Positions 1 through 12,094 of a stretch of DNA of 64,000 bases are shown in pieces. A model generated the notes under the pieces. The model had not been told where the DNA came from, did no database searches, and was given only the letters and a program-made list of their open reading frames with translations. This DNA comes from Anastatus disparis (lineage: Eukaryota; Arthropoda; Insecta; Hymenoptera; Eupelmidae). Position 1 is the first letter of the stretch. The number at the start of each line of letters is the position of its first letter. Where the stretch lies: positions 2,428,501-2,492,500 of the forward strand of contig JAFFSR010000309.1 of NCBI GenBank assembly GCA_017163975.1, written 5' to 3'. The position numbers were made by a program, and so were the translations under genes.

Positions 1-233
1 TTATTTCTACTATTTGATCGATTTTTACAATTATTAATAAATTAAACTATAGTATTATAAAATAAACATCATTATTATTTATTTGTTATTATTTTTAATT
101 ACTACATATAAAAAATAATTTATTCAAAAAAACCTTTTTATTAAAGAAAAAATATCATATACTTATGAAAATCAATTTTAATATTATTAAAAAAATAAAT
201 ATGAGAATTATAAATGAGAAAAAGAAAAAAAAG

Positions 234-310
234 TGGTCCTGACCGAGAGTTGAACCCACGCATCCGAAAGGGAAAGCGCGTACGCTACGCACTAGACCAA
301 AACTGCTTCG
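234..310 (-). other. tRNA-like sequence (pseudogene or SINE head)
   Basis: Read on the minus strand, this has an A-box-like stretch (TGGTCTAGTGCGTAGCG) and a B-box-like stretch (GGGTTCAACTC) at tRNA-like spacing. It ends in GGACCA followed by a T-rich run that could stop RNA polymerase III. A weak acceptor stem can be drawn with several G-U pairs, but the T stem pairs poorly and no convincing anticodon arm is seen. No A-rich tail follows, unlike the SINEs elsewhere in the window. A decayed tRNA copy or a SINE head are both possible. Confidence 0.4.
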
Positions 311-345
311 AGTAATCACTGGCGTGAAATGTTACATGCTCAACT

Positions 346-1744
346 GTCCCCCGATTATTTAAAATAATTAGAATTTAAGGTTAGAATTAATTATTAATAA
401 TTTTCAAGTTTTAGATATCATATAGTTTCATTCAACTATATTATTTTTCTAAAAAATTCTGATTTTACAGTAATAATAATTTTTGCTATTTAATGGATTA
501 AAAAAAATTGTACGCTTCATATTAATTTTTTAATATTTATCATATTTTTTTACTATAAGAATTTCATGTTTATTGTTATTTATGGCAATAATAATTTCAT
601 TATGTCATTTAAAAAAATACTATTTTTTTATAGTAAATTACACAAAAAATACATATTAAAAATTATTTTGATTTCTAAAAAATATATTCTATAATTTTAT
701 AATTTAAAAATTTTTAATTACATTAAAATTAAAAAAAAAAAAAAAATAAATTGCAATCTATCTATTAATGTCTAGGTTCTTTCAAAGCTCGAGCTAGTCA
801 GTTGCTCAATGAGCGCAGAGCTACCATTGCGCAAGCGCGAATTCTCCGTCCGATCTAGTCACACTGAATGAGAGTTTACGAAAAAAAGCTTATATTTAAA
901 TAAAAAAAAAACAACCAAATAGATATAAAAAAATTAAGAAAATACAAAGATAACGAAATAAAAATTCAAGAAATTGGAAACGAACAAATAAATAAATATA
1001 AAGAAAAATTAGAGAATACTAAGATAGCGAAAACGAAATTCAAGGAAAAAATGAGTACTGATGAATTGGAACAAAAACATGATATTATTTTTTTAAGCAA
1101 ATGCTACCTTGTCAATTAAAATAAAAATTCGATTTAAATTTAAATATAGAATAATTTTATTAATAATAAACAATTAGTTAATGACGTATAAACTTAAATC
1201 ATAACTCTTAACTCTTAACTTAATTAGGTCTAGACTAATATTTTCATTATAATGAAAAAAAATAATATCAGTTCATGTATTTAAAAAACAAATATCATTA
1301 GTTCATTTATTGATTAACTTTTTTAGATAAATGCTATTGCTTAAGTTACTGAAACTGAAGCGGAATAATTTTTTTTAATAAACAATTAAGTAATGCATTA
1401 ATGACTTGCATATTTTAATTTATAATATTCATCTCTTGCAATGTAATATATTTTTCATCCTATCTTTATTTTATTCTTGATAGAAAAAAAACATAAATTT
1501 TCAAAAAAAAAATAAATATATTTATATATTTTTTTATTTGTAATAATAGTGTATTTATATATTTATTTGATATATATCTTATAGTTACTAGTCTATGTTA
1601 TTAGGAATCATTTATATGTCACACCGTGCACCAATATGCAATGATGTGACGGCGAGGAATTGTCTTTATTGTTATTAATATGAAATTGAATTTATAAATT
1701 TTTATATTGCAGTTCTGTTTAAAATTTAGTTTTTATATACTTGA
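346..1744. other. AT-rich sequence without recognised genes
   Basis: I see no credible coding sequence. Short A and T runs dominate. A GC-richer patch at about 775-870 (containing GCTCGAGCTAGTCAGTTGC) stands out but matches nothing I recognise. Confidence 0.5.
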
Positions 1745-2089
1745 AAAAAAACGCTGCCAAGTGCTTTGGCTCAATGCTTTCTCATAGAGCTCATTGAGTT
1801 AGAGTAATTTGATTTAAATTTCTTAAAGGTGATTTCAATGTGAAATACAATTTCTATTCAAGAAAAATTAGTGAATGTGAGAGAATGATTAGGAAATAGG
1901 AAGAGAGAGGCAAGGATGGATGGAAATAGGGTAAAAATGAGGATCAATCTGAGATAGAAATACAGAGAGGAAGTGAGGAAGTGAGAAAAGAGTTAGTGAA
2001 AGCGTTAAATCAGAAATCAAAAGAACTGATCAAAAAGCTACTCTAAGAAACTAATTTTTTTAAAACTTGTTTTATAAAGACAGTAGCAA

Positions 2090-3470
2090 ATCACTTGTAT
2101 ACAAATTTTAGAGCAAATCTATCGAGTACTATACGTAAAATGGAAAAAAACTGAAATATGAAAATTTTTTAAGAAAATTTTTAAAATTTTCAAAAATGAA
2201 AACTACTCTAAGGAGATTGGTTTATAAAAACTATCCTTCTTTTGGCAGCTGCAAATTATTCCCATGGAAATCTCAAAGCAAATTCATGAAGTAATTTACG
2301 TAAAATACAAAAAAAATTAAAAATCGAAAAGTTTTTCAAATTCTTAAAATGGCTTTATAAAAAAAACTACACTATGAATACCAATTTTCAATAACTTTCC
2401 GTCTAGTAATACAAAAACATAGATAGTATGCAAAATTTGAAGCAAATCTAAAAAGTAATTTTCGAGATCTAATTGGCTAAATAAATAACATTTCCTTTTC
2501 AAAATTTCTTTTTCAAAATTTAAAAAATGCTCTAAATTTAAAACTTTACTATGAAAATCAATTTCAGAAAATTTCCCTTCTTTCGGCAGTCGCAAATTAT
2601 TTCCCTGCAAATTTTAGAACTAATCCATCGAGTACTTTACGTAAAACAAAAAAAAATAAGAAAAGAAGAATCGACATTTTTTTTTAAATCTTTAAAATTT
2701 TCTAAAATTGTAACCACGCTAAGAAAAGCTTATTTCTAAAGCTTATTTTTTTCAGACAATAGCGAATTCATTGTATAAAAATTTTGGAGCAAATTTATAG
2801 TATGGCTTACGCAAAATAGAAAATAAATGAAAAATGAACATTTTTTTGAAAATTTTCAAAATGCTCTAAAATTAAAAGTGCGCTAAGAAAATCCGTTTTC
2901 AAAAGTTTTTTTTCCGACAGTCGAAAATAAATTCCATACAAATTTTCAAGCACATTCTTCAAGTAGTTTATGTAATATACAAAAAAAATGAAAAATCAAA
3001 ATTTTTTTTAAATTACTAAAATAGCTATAAAATTAGAACTATGCTAAGAAAACCAATTTACAATAGCTTCCGTACCAGTTGATTAAGAAATTGAATCGTA
3101 TGGAAAATTTGAAGTAAATCCATCGAGCAGTTTTTAAGATTTTATTAGGTTAATAAATATAAACATTTTTTTCAAAAATTTCAAAATGCTCTAAAATTAA
3201 AACTCAGCTAAGAAAATCAATTTTTAGAAATTTATTTTATTCGGGCAATCGCAAATAATTTCCAGGCAAATTTTGAAGCAAATTCATCGAGTAGTAAACA
3301 AAAAAAACTAGAAAAATGAAAAATCAAAATTTTTTTTTTCTTTTTATAAACGACTCTAAAATTTAAACTACGCTGGAAGAACCAATTATCAATAGCTTCC
3401 CAGCAAGTTAGGCAAAAAAATAAATTTCATGCAAAATTAGAAGCAAATTCATCGATTAGTTTTCCAGATA
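2090..3470 (+). repeat. About 165-bp tandem repeat array inside element V
   Basis: The recurring anchor GAAGCAAATTCATCGAGTAG, with variants, occurs near 2111, 2275, 2440, 2617, 2789, 2948, 3111, 3271 and 3439, so the spacing is 159-177 bp. Each unit also has a version of GCTAAGAAAACCAATTTTCA and a run near TCGGCAGTCGCAAAT. The units differ from one another by many substitutions, so the array is old. Short open frames in it are chance. Confidence 0.8.
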
Positions 3471-3494
3471 CAATTTACTAACTGACATCATATA

Positions 3495-3705
<211 letters not shown>

Positions 3706-3957
3706 ATACAGACATTTTCTGGAAACCACTTTTTTCGACTCCCTGAGTTCAAATATGTACAAATTAATGAAAAAATAGAAAAAAATTTTTTTCATCGATA
3801 CCATTCTTTCTCTATGAGAAAGCAAAAAGAATTAATTAAAGTTCTAAAATGCATAAAAATTGTTTAAATACAAATCATACCATCATGATAAATAAAAAAT
3901 TTGTTTTACTGGATTCCATTGAGATTAATGAAAAAATATGATAGGAATTCATTCTTT

Positions 3958-4615
3958 TTAATCATGTGTTTCAGACAGAGGGACGGGGATAAAGAAACGG
4001 AGGCGTAGAAACGGAGACAGAGAGACAAAGACACAGAGACGGGGAAAAGAAGACAGAGAGACGAAATCAGAGAGACATAGACGGAAAGACAAAAACGGAG
4101 AGACGAAGACGAAGAGACATAGATAGAAAGACGAAGAGTCGAAAATGGAGAGACAAAGACGAAGAGACATAGGCAGAGGGACGAAGCGACGAAAACGGAA
4201 AGACAAAGACAAAGAGACAAAGACGAAGAAACGGAGTCGTAGCAACAGAGACGGAGAGACATAGATGGAGGGACGGAGACGGAGAGACGGAGACAGAATG
4301 ACAGAGACGGAGAAGCAGAGACGGAGAGATGTAGACATAGGGATGGAGATAGAGAGACAGAAAGATGAAGACGAAAAGACGAAGATAAAGGAACGGAGAC
4401 GAAAAGACGAAGAGAAAGAAACAGAGACGGAGGGACGAAGATATGAGAGACGAGAAGACGGAGACGGAGGGACGGAAATGGAGTGACTGTGGCGCAGAGA
4501 CGGAGATAAAGAGACGGAGACATGGAGACGGAGAGAGAAAGACTAAGAAACGGCGACGGAGAGACGGAGATGAAGACATGGAGTTGGAGAGATAAAGACG
4601 GAGTGACGGATATTG
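3958..4615 (+). repeat. Purine-rich minisatellite of GAGACGGA-type units
   Basis: About 650 bp in which nearly every base of the plus strand is a purine apart from a C or T every 6-12 bases. Degenerate units of the form GGAGACGGAGAGAC recur throughout. The complementary strand gives Ser/Leu-rich open frames in several frames, which follow from the repeat and are not genes. It begins about 130 bp beyond the right end of element V copy 1. Confidence 0.9.
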
Positions 4616-5035
4616 TGTAAGTGTATATTTGTGTATGTGTATGTGTGTATGTTAAAGGTGCACATGTGTATTTGTATGTATGTATGTGTCAATAATGCAA
4701 AAGATATAATTAATTCTTCACTTTAAAATAATGAAATAATAATATATGTATAAGTGGTAATGTAAAAACGGAGACAGAAATGGAGAGATGGATATGGACA
4801 GACGGAGACGGAGAGACGGAGAGATGGATACGGAGAGACGATGACGGAGACGGATATTGTGTATGTGTATATGTGTGCATATGTATGTGTGTATGTGTGA
4901 GTATGTGTGTCTATGTGTATATGTGTATGTTAAAGGTGAACGTGTGTATGTGTATGTTAAAGGTGCACGTGTGTATGTGTATGTATGTATGTGACAATAA
5001 TGCACAAGATATTTACGTAAGAAAAAAAAGTCATA
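4600..5035 (+). repeat. Duplicated purine/TGTA block
   Basis: The block GACGGATATTGTGTA, then GTATGTGTATG repeats, then GTTAAAGGTGCAC and CAATAATGCA(A/C)AAGATAT occurs at 4604-4710 and again at 4848-5012. The second copy has an extra internal TTAAAGGTG unit and is preceded by its own short GAGACGGA array (4769-4850). This is a local tandem duplication of about 240 bp. The open frames on both strands here are low-complexity shadows. Confidence 0.75.
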
Positions 5036-5863
5036 GTTCTTTACTTTAGTATAATAGTAGTCATAGTAATAATTTAAAATAATTATTCTATTAAGCACAT
5101 ATTCTTTTAGTAACAAAGACAAAATTTTTCTATCCAAATGGGTCTAATCTAAATACATTTTCGAATGGTATGATAATACGATTTGATTTCAAGAGATATA
5201 TAAGTACCGATGGTATAAGTTTATGATTCCATATATTGGTAAGGGTAGTTAGTTTAAAGTTTAATTAAATGGAAGTTGTTACTTTTCATAAAATATCCAT
5301 TGATGCATATATTTTAATTCTAATTTATTAAAATTATAAAAATTATAGTGTAAAGAATAGTTTTTAGAATTATTAATCGCGTCGTACGCCTACATATATA
5401 CCTTGGTATTTGAAAATATAGAAATATATAGAAATATATTTATAATGAAAAAATTTATAGATTTAATAATTTAAGTGAATGATAAATAATTTATTGATTC
5501 TATAGACATCAATGAGATCTTAGTACTTGAGATCTTATACTTATTATTGATGCATTATATTCTAAATTTATATGACAATTATATTTTTTAAGTAATGTTG
5601 AATTATATGGTACTAACATTGAGTTGTCAAGTTTCATTTCTTGTTCATCAATTTTTGTATTATAATAATAGTTTTTTGATTTACTATTTTTTCTTTTGCA
5701 TTTTGGAAAACCATTATCTTAAAGAATAATTAAATTACAAAACGTATTCGAAAAAATTTTTTTAAATTCACAATTTCTTAAATCATAACAAAGTGTCTCT
5801 GGACCATGTAATATATATTTTAACATAAATAAATCTTTCTTGACGTAAATAAAATAAAATATT
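5036..5863. other. AT-rich sequence, possibly the body of the Helitron-like element
   Basis: There are no coding features. It precedes the Helitron-like terminus at 5864-5905 and may be the body of that element, but I cannot find a 5' end. Confidence 0.35.
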
Positions 5864-5905
5864 GGGGGTTGGCGAGCGGAGCGAGCAGGGGCGTACCCCC
5901 CTAGT
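5864..5905 (+). mobile_element. Helitron-like 3' terminus
   Basis: GGGGGT (5864) can pair with ACCCCC (5895-5900) around an inner GGCGAGCGGAGCGAGC, and the hairpin is followed at once by CTAGT. Helitrons end in a short hairpin just before CTRR and insert between A and T. Here CTAG is followed by T and a TA run. The GCGAGC-(N)-GCGAGC motif is common in insect Helitron ends. The 5' end (TC) was not found, and no Rep/helicase gene is present, so the element would be non-autonomous. Confidence 0.6.
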
Positions 5906-5924
5906 ATATATATATATATATATA

Positions 5925-6480
5925 TAATACTATAACCGCTAAAGCGAATGATTGTGTTTGCGATTAAAAATTATTAGCGAATACTTTCCTAGCATAAAAC
6001 TTTAAGCGAAGAAGTTGTTTATTATTGTTTCATAAACATTTTTGTAAATTTTCAGCAATTTTTAAACTATATATTTGAAAATACACGAGGTTGAATTGCG
6101 AGAATTAATGCGCACTAAATACATTGACAAACTTTGCTAGTGAAAATTCATAATAAACACTTTTCTAGCATCAAACTTTGAGCAAGAAAGTTGTTTATTA
6201 TTATCTTATATTCACTCTTATAGATTTTTAGCAATTTTGATACTCTATATTTAAAAATATGTGAGATTATGACAAAAAAAAATCATGCACGCTAAAGGTG
6301 CCGATTGTCTTTAAAATTAAAATTCATAATAAATACTTTCCTATCATCTGACATTGAGTTGGGAAATTGTTTATTATTGTTTCATTTATAGTTTAATAGA
6401 TTTGCAGAAATTGTAATACCTTATAAAAATGCATAAAATCATGTTCGCTGTTTATATTTAACGCTCACTGACAATCAAAA
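5925..6480 (+). repeat. Left inverted terminal repeat with three subrepeats
   Basis: Three units carry the motif ATACTTTCCTAGCAT, then a variant of AACTTTGAGCGAGAAAGTTG and TTTATTATT. They start near 5975, 6150 and 6330, a spacing of about 175 bp. The outer unit also holds AACCGCTAAAGCGAATGATT. Confidence 0.75.
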
Positions 6481-6749
6481 TAAAATAAATTATTATTAGA
6501 TTTTTTTGAAACGAAACTCAAGAATTAAATGAACTATCTAATTGTTTTTTTATTTCTGATAATAAATCGTATACATAAGTCAACATGTAAATAATATTCT
6601 AACACATTATTTGCAAAAATATATATTTAATAAATTTAATAATGAATTACTAAAAGGAAATTATATAACTAAGATCTTCAAAAGTAAGATATATATTATA
6701 ATTCTTTTATTGCCTTTGTTATTTATCTTTTTAATTTTGTGCATTTTAT

Positions 6750-7810
6750 AAACTGCCGGTCAATTGCTTTTGCCCACCCTAGAGTAAAATTTATTAAAAT
6801 AAAAAGTTTTATTTTTATATTCTTATTTTTATATTTTTATTTTATATCTTCGGAACTAATGATCGCATCTTCAAAATCCAAACAGCGTTTGAAAGATTGA
6901 TCAAAAATCTTTGAAATAAAGTAAGTCCGATATAAAAAAAGTCATTTTTCAATGGCTTATAACAATGTAAAAAAAAATTTTTTTACTAATTTTTTTTGCC
7001 TACATAAAAGTGAATGCCATTTTTATGGAAATTATGATATAAAAAAAAACAAATGGGTTTTAAAACTTTAATAGTCCTCTTTGAAATGAGCTTAGTAAAA
7101 TGTTTCTATGACTATTTTAACTACAAATATAATGATTTAAAAAAAAAAAGAATTATTTTTTCAATTATGATCATCTCATAAACTAAGAAAGATAGAAAAT
7201 TTTCTAATAAAGAAAAAATGTTTCATTTTTAGTCTAGAATATATATATTTTGTGACCAATGAGTTTCAGGAAAAAAATTCTTTTACACTTGTTTAATTAA
7301 AAATGTTTACTAATTTTTATCAATTTTTCCTAAATATTTAGCCACTAAATATTTGTATTCTAGACTAAAAATGAAACATTTTTTTTTCAATATAAAATTT
7401 TCTATCTTTTTTAGTTTATAAGATAATCATGATTGAAAAAATAGGTCTTTTTTTCGAAAAATCATCATAGTTCTGGTTAAAAAAGTCATAGAAACATTTC
7501 ACCTAGCTCATCAAAAAGAGGACTATTAGAGTTTTGAAGCCCATTTGGTTTTTTTTCGATATCATCATTTCCATAAAAATGGCATTCACTTTTATGTGGG
7601 CAAAAAAAATTAGTAAAAATTTTTTCTTACATTGCTATAGGCAATTAGAAAATGACTTTTTTCATACCGGACTTACTTTATTTCAAAGATTTTTTACCAA
7701 TCTTTCAAACAGCGTTTGGATTTTGAAGATGCAATCATTAGTTCCGAAGATATAAAATTATTTTAATAAATTTTACTCCAGGGTAGGCAAAAGCAATTGA
7801 CTGGTAGTGT
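6750..7810. mobile_element. Long palindromic element with Tc1-like ends
   Basis: The two halves are reverse complements over about 500 bp each, with a short centre near 7270. The ends read CTGCCGGTCAATTGC and GCAATTGACTGGTAGTGTA, which resemble the CACTACCGGTCAA type of Tc1/mariner end and fit a TA target. The open frame at 7534-7755 lies wholly in the right arm and is a chance frame. There is no transposase gene, so it is a non-autonomous foldback copy nested inside the larger foldback element. Confidence 0.75.
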
Positions 7811-8266
7811 ACGTATGTATTGCCTTACTCATACACGTATTTTACAAACATAATTAGATTATTCTTAAATAATTTAAAAATTTTTTTATTACTAATTAAA
7901 AGAATATATTGACATTTGATTAAATATTTAAAAAAATTTACTAATAATTACATTATAATAGTAATAGAAATTACTAAAAAAAAATATTTGAAATATAATT
8001 ACAAATAGATATTAAAGATATAAGCGTCTCTAATATCAATATCACGCATATATACATTGAGTAAAGTGTTTATATTGCTAGAAGTGGAGTAGGATTCAAG
8101 ATAAAAAGAAAAAGAGAGAATATAAAATATACACATAGTAGCTATAGTATAGGATGTTACAAACGTAACGATTCGTTTTTATTAGTTAAGTTTTGCTGTC
8201 CGAAGAAGCATAGCTTCAATAAATTAATTATTGACAATCGCAAAATATATAGAAAAAAAACATTAA
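7811..8266. other. AT-rich spacer, nothing recognised
   Basis: Sequence between two nested elements inside the foldback-like element. No coding or RNA features are seen. Confidence 0.4.
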
Positions 8267-8404
8267 GAGTCGGTCGGGTCTATTCGCCGCTACATATAGG
8301 GTGGCGCTGCGGTCAGGTGAGAGAAATCTATTAAATATTTTTTATACAGCTATTTACAATTTTCTGAGACGACAATATACTTTTAATGTTGTGATTTCCT
8401 CTAG

Positions 8405-8722
8405 CCATGTACACGGAGAGGCTTTTGTCTCAATAAATGTGGTGCGCGCCACGTTCTAAAAAATAATGCGTATGCGCACCGTGGTGGCGTGCGTGTGCTG
8501 CAAACTATCGTGCGCGCACGACAAACTCTTTACTTAGCATCAGAAAATGTGATGCATACTCTTTACAAAATGTGAGGCACAACGGATCAAAAAACATAGA
8601 TAAGCTTCGCCTCGATATTTGTTGTGCGTGTTTAAAAAAAAATCATGCATGCGAGTCACCTTGTGGTACGTTTTTAAAACGCATCATCTTTTATTATGCA
8701 AAAGTCTCTCTGTGTGTATGTA
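8405..8722. mobile_element. Small inverted-repeat element, nested
   Basis: The ends TGTACACGGAGAGGCTTTTG (8407) and CAAAAGTCTCTCTGTGTGTA (8699) are imperfect inverted repeats of about 25-40 bp. The interior is GC-richer than its surroundings, with many GTGCGC and GCGCAC stretches. It sits at the centre of the TTAA-flanked palindrome. No coding sequence is present. Confidence 0.55.
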
Positions 8723-8962
8723 GAATAATTATTAATACTTATCTTGTTTAAAAGTCTAAAATATTGTCATAAAGCGAAAAATGCGATGCAACGTAGGACC
8801 GATGTAAACATGCGTGCACCTTCCTGTAGTGCAACAGAGAGAGCAATACTAAAGAATGATGTATACTAATGTTTACGTCGGCTCTACCTCGTATCGCATT
8901 TTTCGCTTTATAATAATATTTTAGACTTTTCAAACAAGATTAATATTAATAATTATTCTACA
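8718..8962. mobile_element. Compact palindrome, nested
   Basis: The left arm GTAGAATAATTATTAATA (8720), then CTAAAATATTGTCATAAAGC and GAAAAATGCGATGCAACG, is the complement of the right arm ending TATTAATAATTATTCTAC (8960). Arms of about 85 bp surround a loop with CTTCCTGTAGTGC. No gene is present. Confidence 0.65.
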
Positions 8963-8976
8963 TATATATGGCTAGA

Positions 8977-9334
8977 ATAGGAGCGCGGTGGCGTATAGGA
9001 GCGCGGTGGCGTAACGGATAGAGCTCTTGCCTTCAACGCGGTGGGCATGGGTTCGAATCCTGGCCAGGCACCTCTGACTTTTTTTCGAAAGAAAATTAGT
9101 GTATGTGCTACCCATATCGCGACTCTTAAGAAATCTGACCTCATTGAGTATCGGTTGATTGTTGGTCACAAAAAGTGGCTGACCATCCATCGGTAGTCAA
9201 AGTTTTCGGTATGGCGGTGTCTGACAGTCTAGCCTGATGTAATGTGTTAAACGGTTCCGGGCTGGGCTCCCTCGACATCTCCATAGAAAAAGGTTAATTA
9301 TATAGAGGATAACAATATCCTTTATATATTAATC

Positions 9335-9370
<36 letters not shown>
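8977..9370 (+). mobile_element. tRNA-derived SINE (family A) with 13-bp target duplication
   Basis: The head carries an A-box-like TGGCGTAACGGATAGAGC and a B-box GGTTCGAATCC. A body of about 280 bp follows, and the 3' end is an A run of about 30. The target duplication ATATATGGCTAGA is identical at 8964-8976 and 9371-9383, which fixes both ends and the orientation. A short duplication of GGAGCGCGGTGGCGTA lies at the extreme 5' end. It would be transcribed by RNA polymerase III and mobilised by a LINE. The open frames on the minus strand here are not genes. Confidence 0.85.
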
Positions 9371-9375
<5 letters not shown>

Positions 9376-9591
9376 TGGCTAGAGGAAATGACAAGATTAA
9401 AAGTATATTATTGTTTCAGTAAATTTTAAATTGCTGTATAAAAAATAATTTACATTTTTCTCTCACCTGACCGCAGCGCTACCAAACGGCGAATGGTTCT
9501 GACCGCCTCTTAAGTATCTTGGCTATACCACATTAGACATTACGCTTTTTATTTTAATTTGTAAAAGTTGTTTTATTTCGTTATACAAACA

Positions 9592-10637
9592 ATGAAGAAG
9601 GAAAAGTTGAAGAGTGGTCATTCTCGAGACGAAAAAACGTGGATGGTTAATATTGCGAAAAAAGCTCGTAATGAGGTAATTTTTGGTTAAGTCGTAATTT
9701 TTTTTCTAATTGCTAACTTTAATTGTACAAATTTCGTGAATGTTTTTAAGACTTTTTTATAACCTTTTCAAATTATTTCAAAGAATTATGATTAAAGAAA
9801 AGTGTAGAATTTAGTATACAAATTTCGCATGATTTATTTTGTAGGGCAAAGAATATATATCATGCTCCAATAAAATCTTTAAGGAAAAAATCTTTGCTGA
9901 AGTGACTTCTTGTTGTGAACAAAAATGCTCCCTGAAAATTGAACCATCTGAACACAAAAAATTGCACGATGATTTTTGGGGATCTGTCGATTTTCAGTGC
10001 GGGAACGATTTCCTTCGTTCGATCATGGAAAAGATTTCAACGATGTCAAAAACAAAATAGTTCTAGAAAAAGTTCTCAACTATGGAAATACTCACTGAAT
10101 ATGAAAGAATTAATATTTGTAAGCGGTTTTTATGCGTTGTTCTTTTAAAAACCATTGATTGATTTACGTGGTAAAACTGGTAATCATGTCGTCAAATTAA
10201 CTGATGATATTCAGAAGCTTATTTAATTGCACTATGAAAGTTTGCCGCATTCCGAGTCTCATTACACAAGAGAAAGCACAAAGTTCAATTATTTTCCTCA
10301 ATTAAGTTAAACTTTGACTAAACTTTATGAATTATTTTTAGAATATTATACTTCAGTAACAGGTAATTCAGAAATCTCGCTTGGTGAATCAGCATACTCG
10401 AAATTTTTCAATCATCACGTCAATTTTTCTTTTTCTTTACCCCACTCAGATATTAGTAATTTATATTTCGAATATAAAAATCTTGGAAAGAGAGGAGACG
10501 CATTTGTGCAACATAAAACATCAATTGAAAACTACCAAAAAATGAAAGATAAAATGCTAAAAGAAAAAGATGGTGTGTTGCATTGTGTGCTGGATTTTGC
10601 ACAAAATTTGCCTTTACCTAAGCTCCCTGTCAATTGA
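9592..10637 (+). pseudogene. Decayed DDE-type transposase of the foldback-like element
   Basis: A first exon (9592-9675, starting MKKEKLKSGHSRDE) meets a GT donor, and an AG acceptor at 9843-9844 opens a second exon in the same frame that ends at a TAG (10058). It has a C-C-x4-C cluster (CCEQKC) and a later DFW motif. Downstream fragments in other frames carry HYTRESTKFNYFPQL, KLYELFLEYY and, near 10610, LDFAQNLPLPKL. This order (CxxxC region, ESHYxR, FDLQxxLPxPKL) is one I associate with an insect transposase family close to Sola-type elements, but that label is tentative. Everything beyond the LPLPKL block, where later acidic catalytic residues should lie, is missing. Stops and frameshifts make it non-functional. 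Confidence 0.55.
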
Positions 10638-11458
10638 CAATTTTATTGCCGATTATTATTATTTAAATGATATACCTCTAGCAACTGTAATTGGCATTTC
10701 CAATGAGAAATTAAAAGATTCGAAACGTTTACAATCTTTCTTAAGTTTAACAAGACAGATTTTTTATGATAATTTTTTTAAGAATACGCTCTTTAAAAAT
10801 CAGACAGCTAAAAAAAAGGCGAAAGAAAATGTTCAAGAAAAAAAGAAAATAATAAATAAAAATAAGAAAATCAAAATTCAATGTAAATTACTGTTGAAGG
10901 TTTTATTTGCAAATTTATTTTACTGAACTGTTAATAATTAAATATTGTTCTCAAAAATAATGCGTTCTAATTTTGTTTCCATTTTTAATTATAAAAATGA
11001 TTTTTGGTGAAAAAATAATTATATGATCAATTCTCAAAATATCTAGTATTTTTTATTCCTTACTTTAAAAATTCTTAAAGTAATACGTTTCTAATTACTT
11101 AAATTTTTTAATATTCTTATCTAATATTGCTTAATAATTTACAGTATGAACAAAGCTATAAAATGCTAAATTATCTACTACTTTAACTTCTACATATAAA
11201 ATGTTAAATGCAATATTAATTATTTATTACCTAAAAATGATACATTTTTTAAAATCTTATCACTATGGAATATTCATTCTACTTTAAGAAAACAAGTTCA
11301 ATATTAAATTTGAGAATTTCAATTTTTTTTAAGACTTATTTTAAAGTTGATATATTCCGTAAAATTCTTAACTTGTCAATGAAATTGGGACATTTCAATT
11401 TCAATTATATTTTACACAATAAAATGTATTAATTAATAAATCTATGTATGGGAAAGGA
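10638..11458 (+). other. AT-rich interior of the foldback-like element
   Basis: An open frame runs to 10926 with a Lys-rich end (KKKAKENVQEKKK), but it is not in line with the transposase pieces before it and looks like A-rich low-complexity sequence. Nothing else is recognised up to 11458. Confidence 0.35.
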
Positions 11459-12014
11459 TTTGGTTGTGGGCCCCTTTTGTTTTTGGCTTATAACTTTTCA
11501 CCATCTGTATATTTTTTGGACTTATAGGTGTCTATAGAAAGATGAAGACCTTAGCTAACTACCAACAAAGGGACAAAATCGATTCCATCGAATAGAATAA
11601 TTTTTTTTGTTAATTTAGTGAAATGCCCACAACCGAACCAACAAAGATTTTGGTTCGATTGTGGACAATCATGCAAAATTGTTAGTTTTAAGATATTGGT
11701 TGCAATCCATATTGTATCACAAAGTAGGAATTAATTCCTACTGAATAAATGCATTACACTCAGCTTCATTGATTCACTTCAATTTGTAATTTTTTTGAAA
11801 AAGTATACGTAAGTATAAATAAATGTTCTATAAATAAATCAATCGGCTTACAGCACGAAGCAGACGCGTTTGTTCGCTTTGATATTCGGCATAAAAAAGC
11901 GTGCTGCCATAATACATAAATGACATTTGTCAGAAAAACCTCATCTGCTTTCTGTCAATAGAAACGCAGGGGTGTCCACAACCAAATCATGCCCACAACC
12001 GAACCTCTTCTCCT
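11459..12014. mobile_element. Short inverted-repeat element with repeated CACAACC motif
   Basis: The left end GGATTTGGTTGTGGGC (11467) and right end GCCCACAACCGAACC (11991) form imperfect inverted ends. The motif CCACAACC(G/A)AA(C/T), in either orientation, recurs at about 11467, 11629, 11650, 11975 and 11991. No coding sequence is present. It is nested inside the foldback-like element, just inside the right arm. Confidence 0.55.
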
Positions 12015-12094
12015 AATATAAATAAATAATAACAAAAAAATATAATAAATTTATTTTATTTTGTCAGCGTGTGTTCAATGAAAACAACATGCAT

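Larger units (their letters stand above)
8267..9509. mobile_element. TTAA-flanked palindromic element hosting three later insertions
   Basis: The left arm (GAGTCGGTCGGGTCTATTC, on to GGTGGCGCTGCGGTCAGGTG) is the reverse complement of the right arm (CACCTGACCGCAGCGC, on to GGTTCTGACCGCCTC). TTAA lies directly outside both ends (8263-8266 and 9510-9513), as expected for piggyBac-type insertion. The arms meet at a palindromic centre CTCTAGCCAT/ATGGCTAGAG, which is now split by two small palindromes and a SINE. Without them the element would be about 280 bp. Confidence 0.7.

Noticed and set aside
2090..3470. CRISPR-like array
   Set aside because: Units are 165 bp, diverged, without the short identical repeats and unique spacers of CRISPR, and the DNA is eukaryotic.
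3906..4579. Long Ser/Leu-rich open frames on the minus strand
   Set aside because: All three minus frames are open because the complement of the purine minisatellite has few stop codons. No domain is present.
7534..7755. 73-codon plus-strand frame as a gene
   Set aside because: It lies entirely in one arm of a palindrome, and the other arm encodes no equivalent.
8953..9190. Minus-strand frames of 60-70 codons
   Set aside because: They lie inside the SINE, whose ends are fixed by a 13-bp target duplication.
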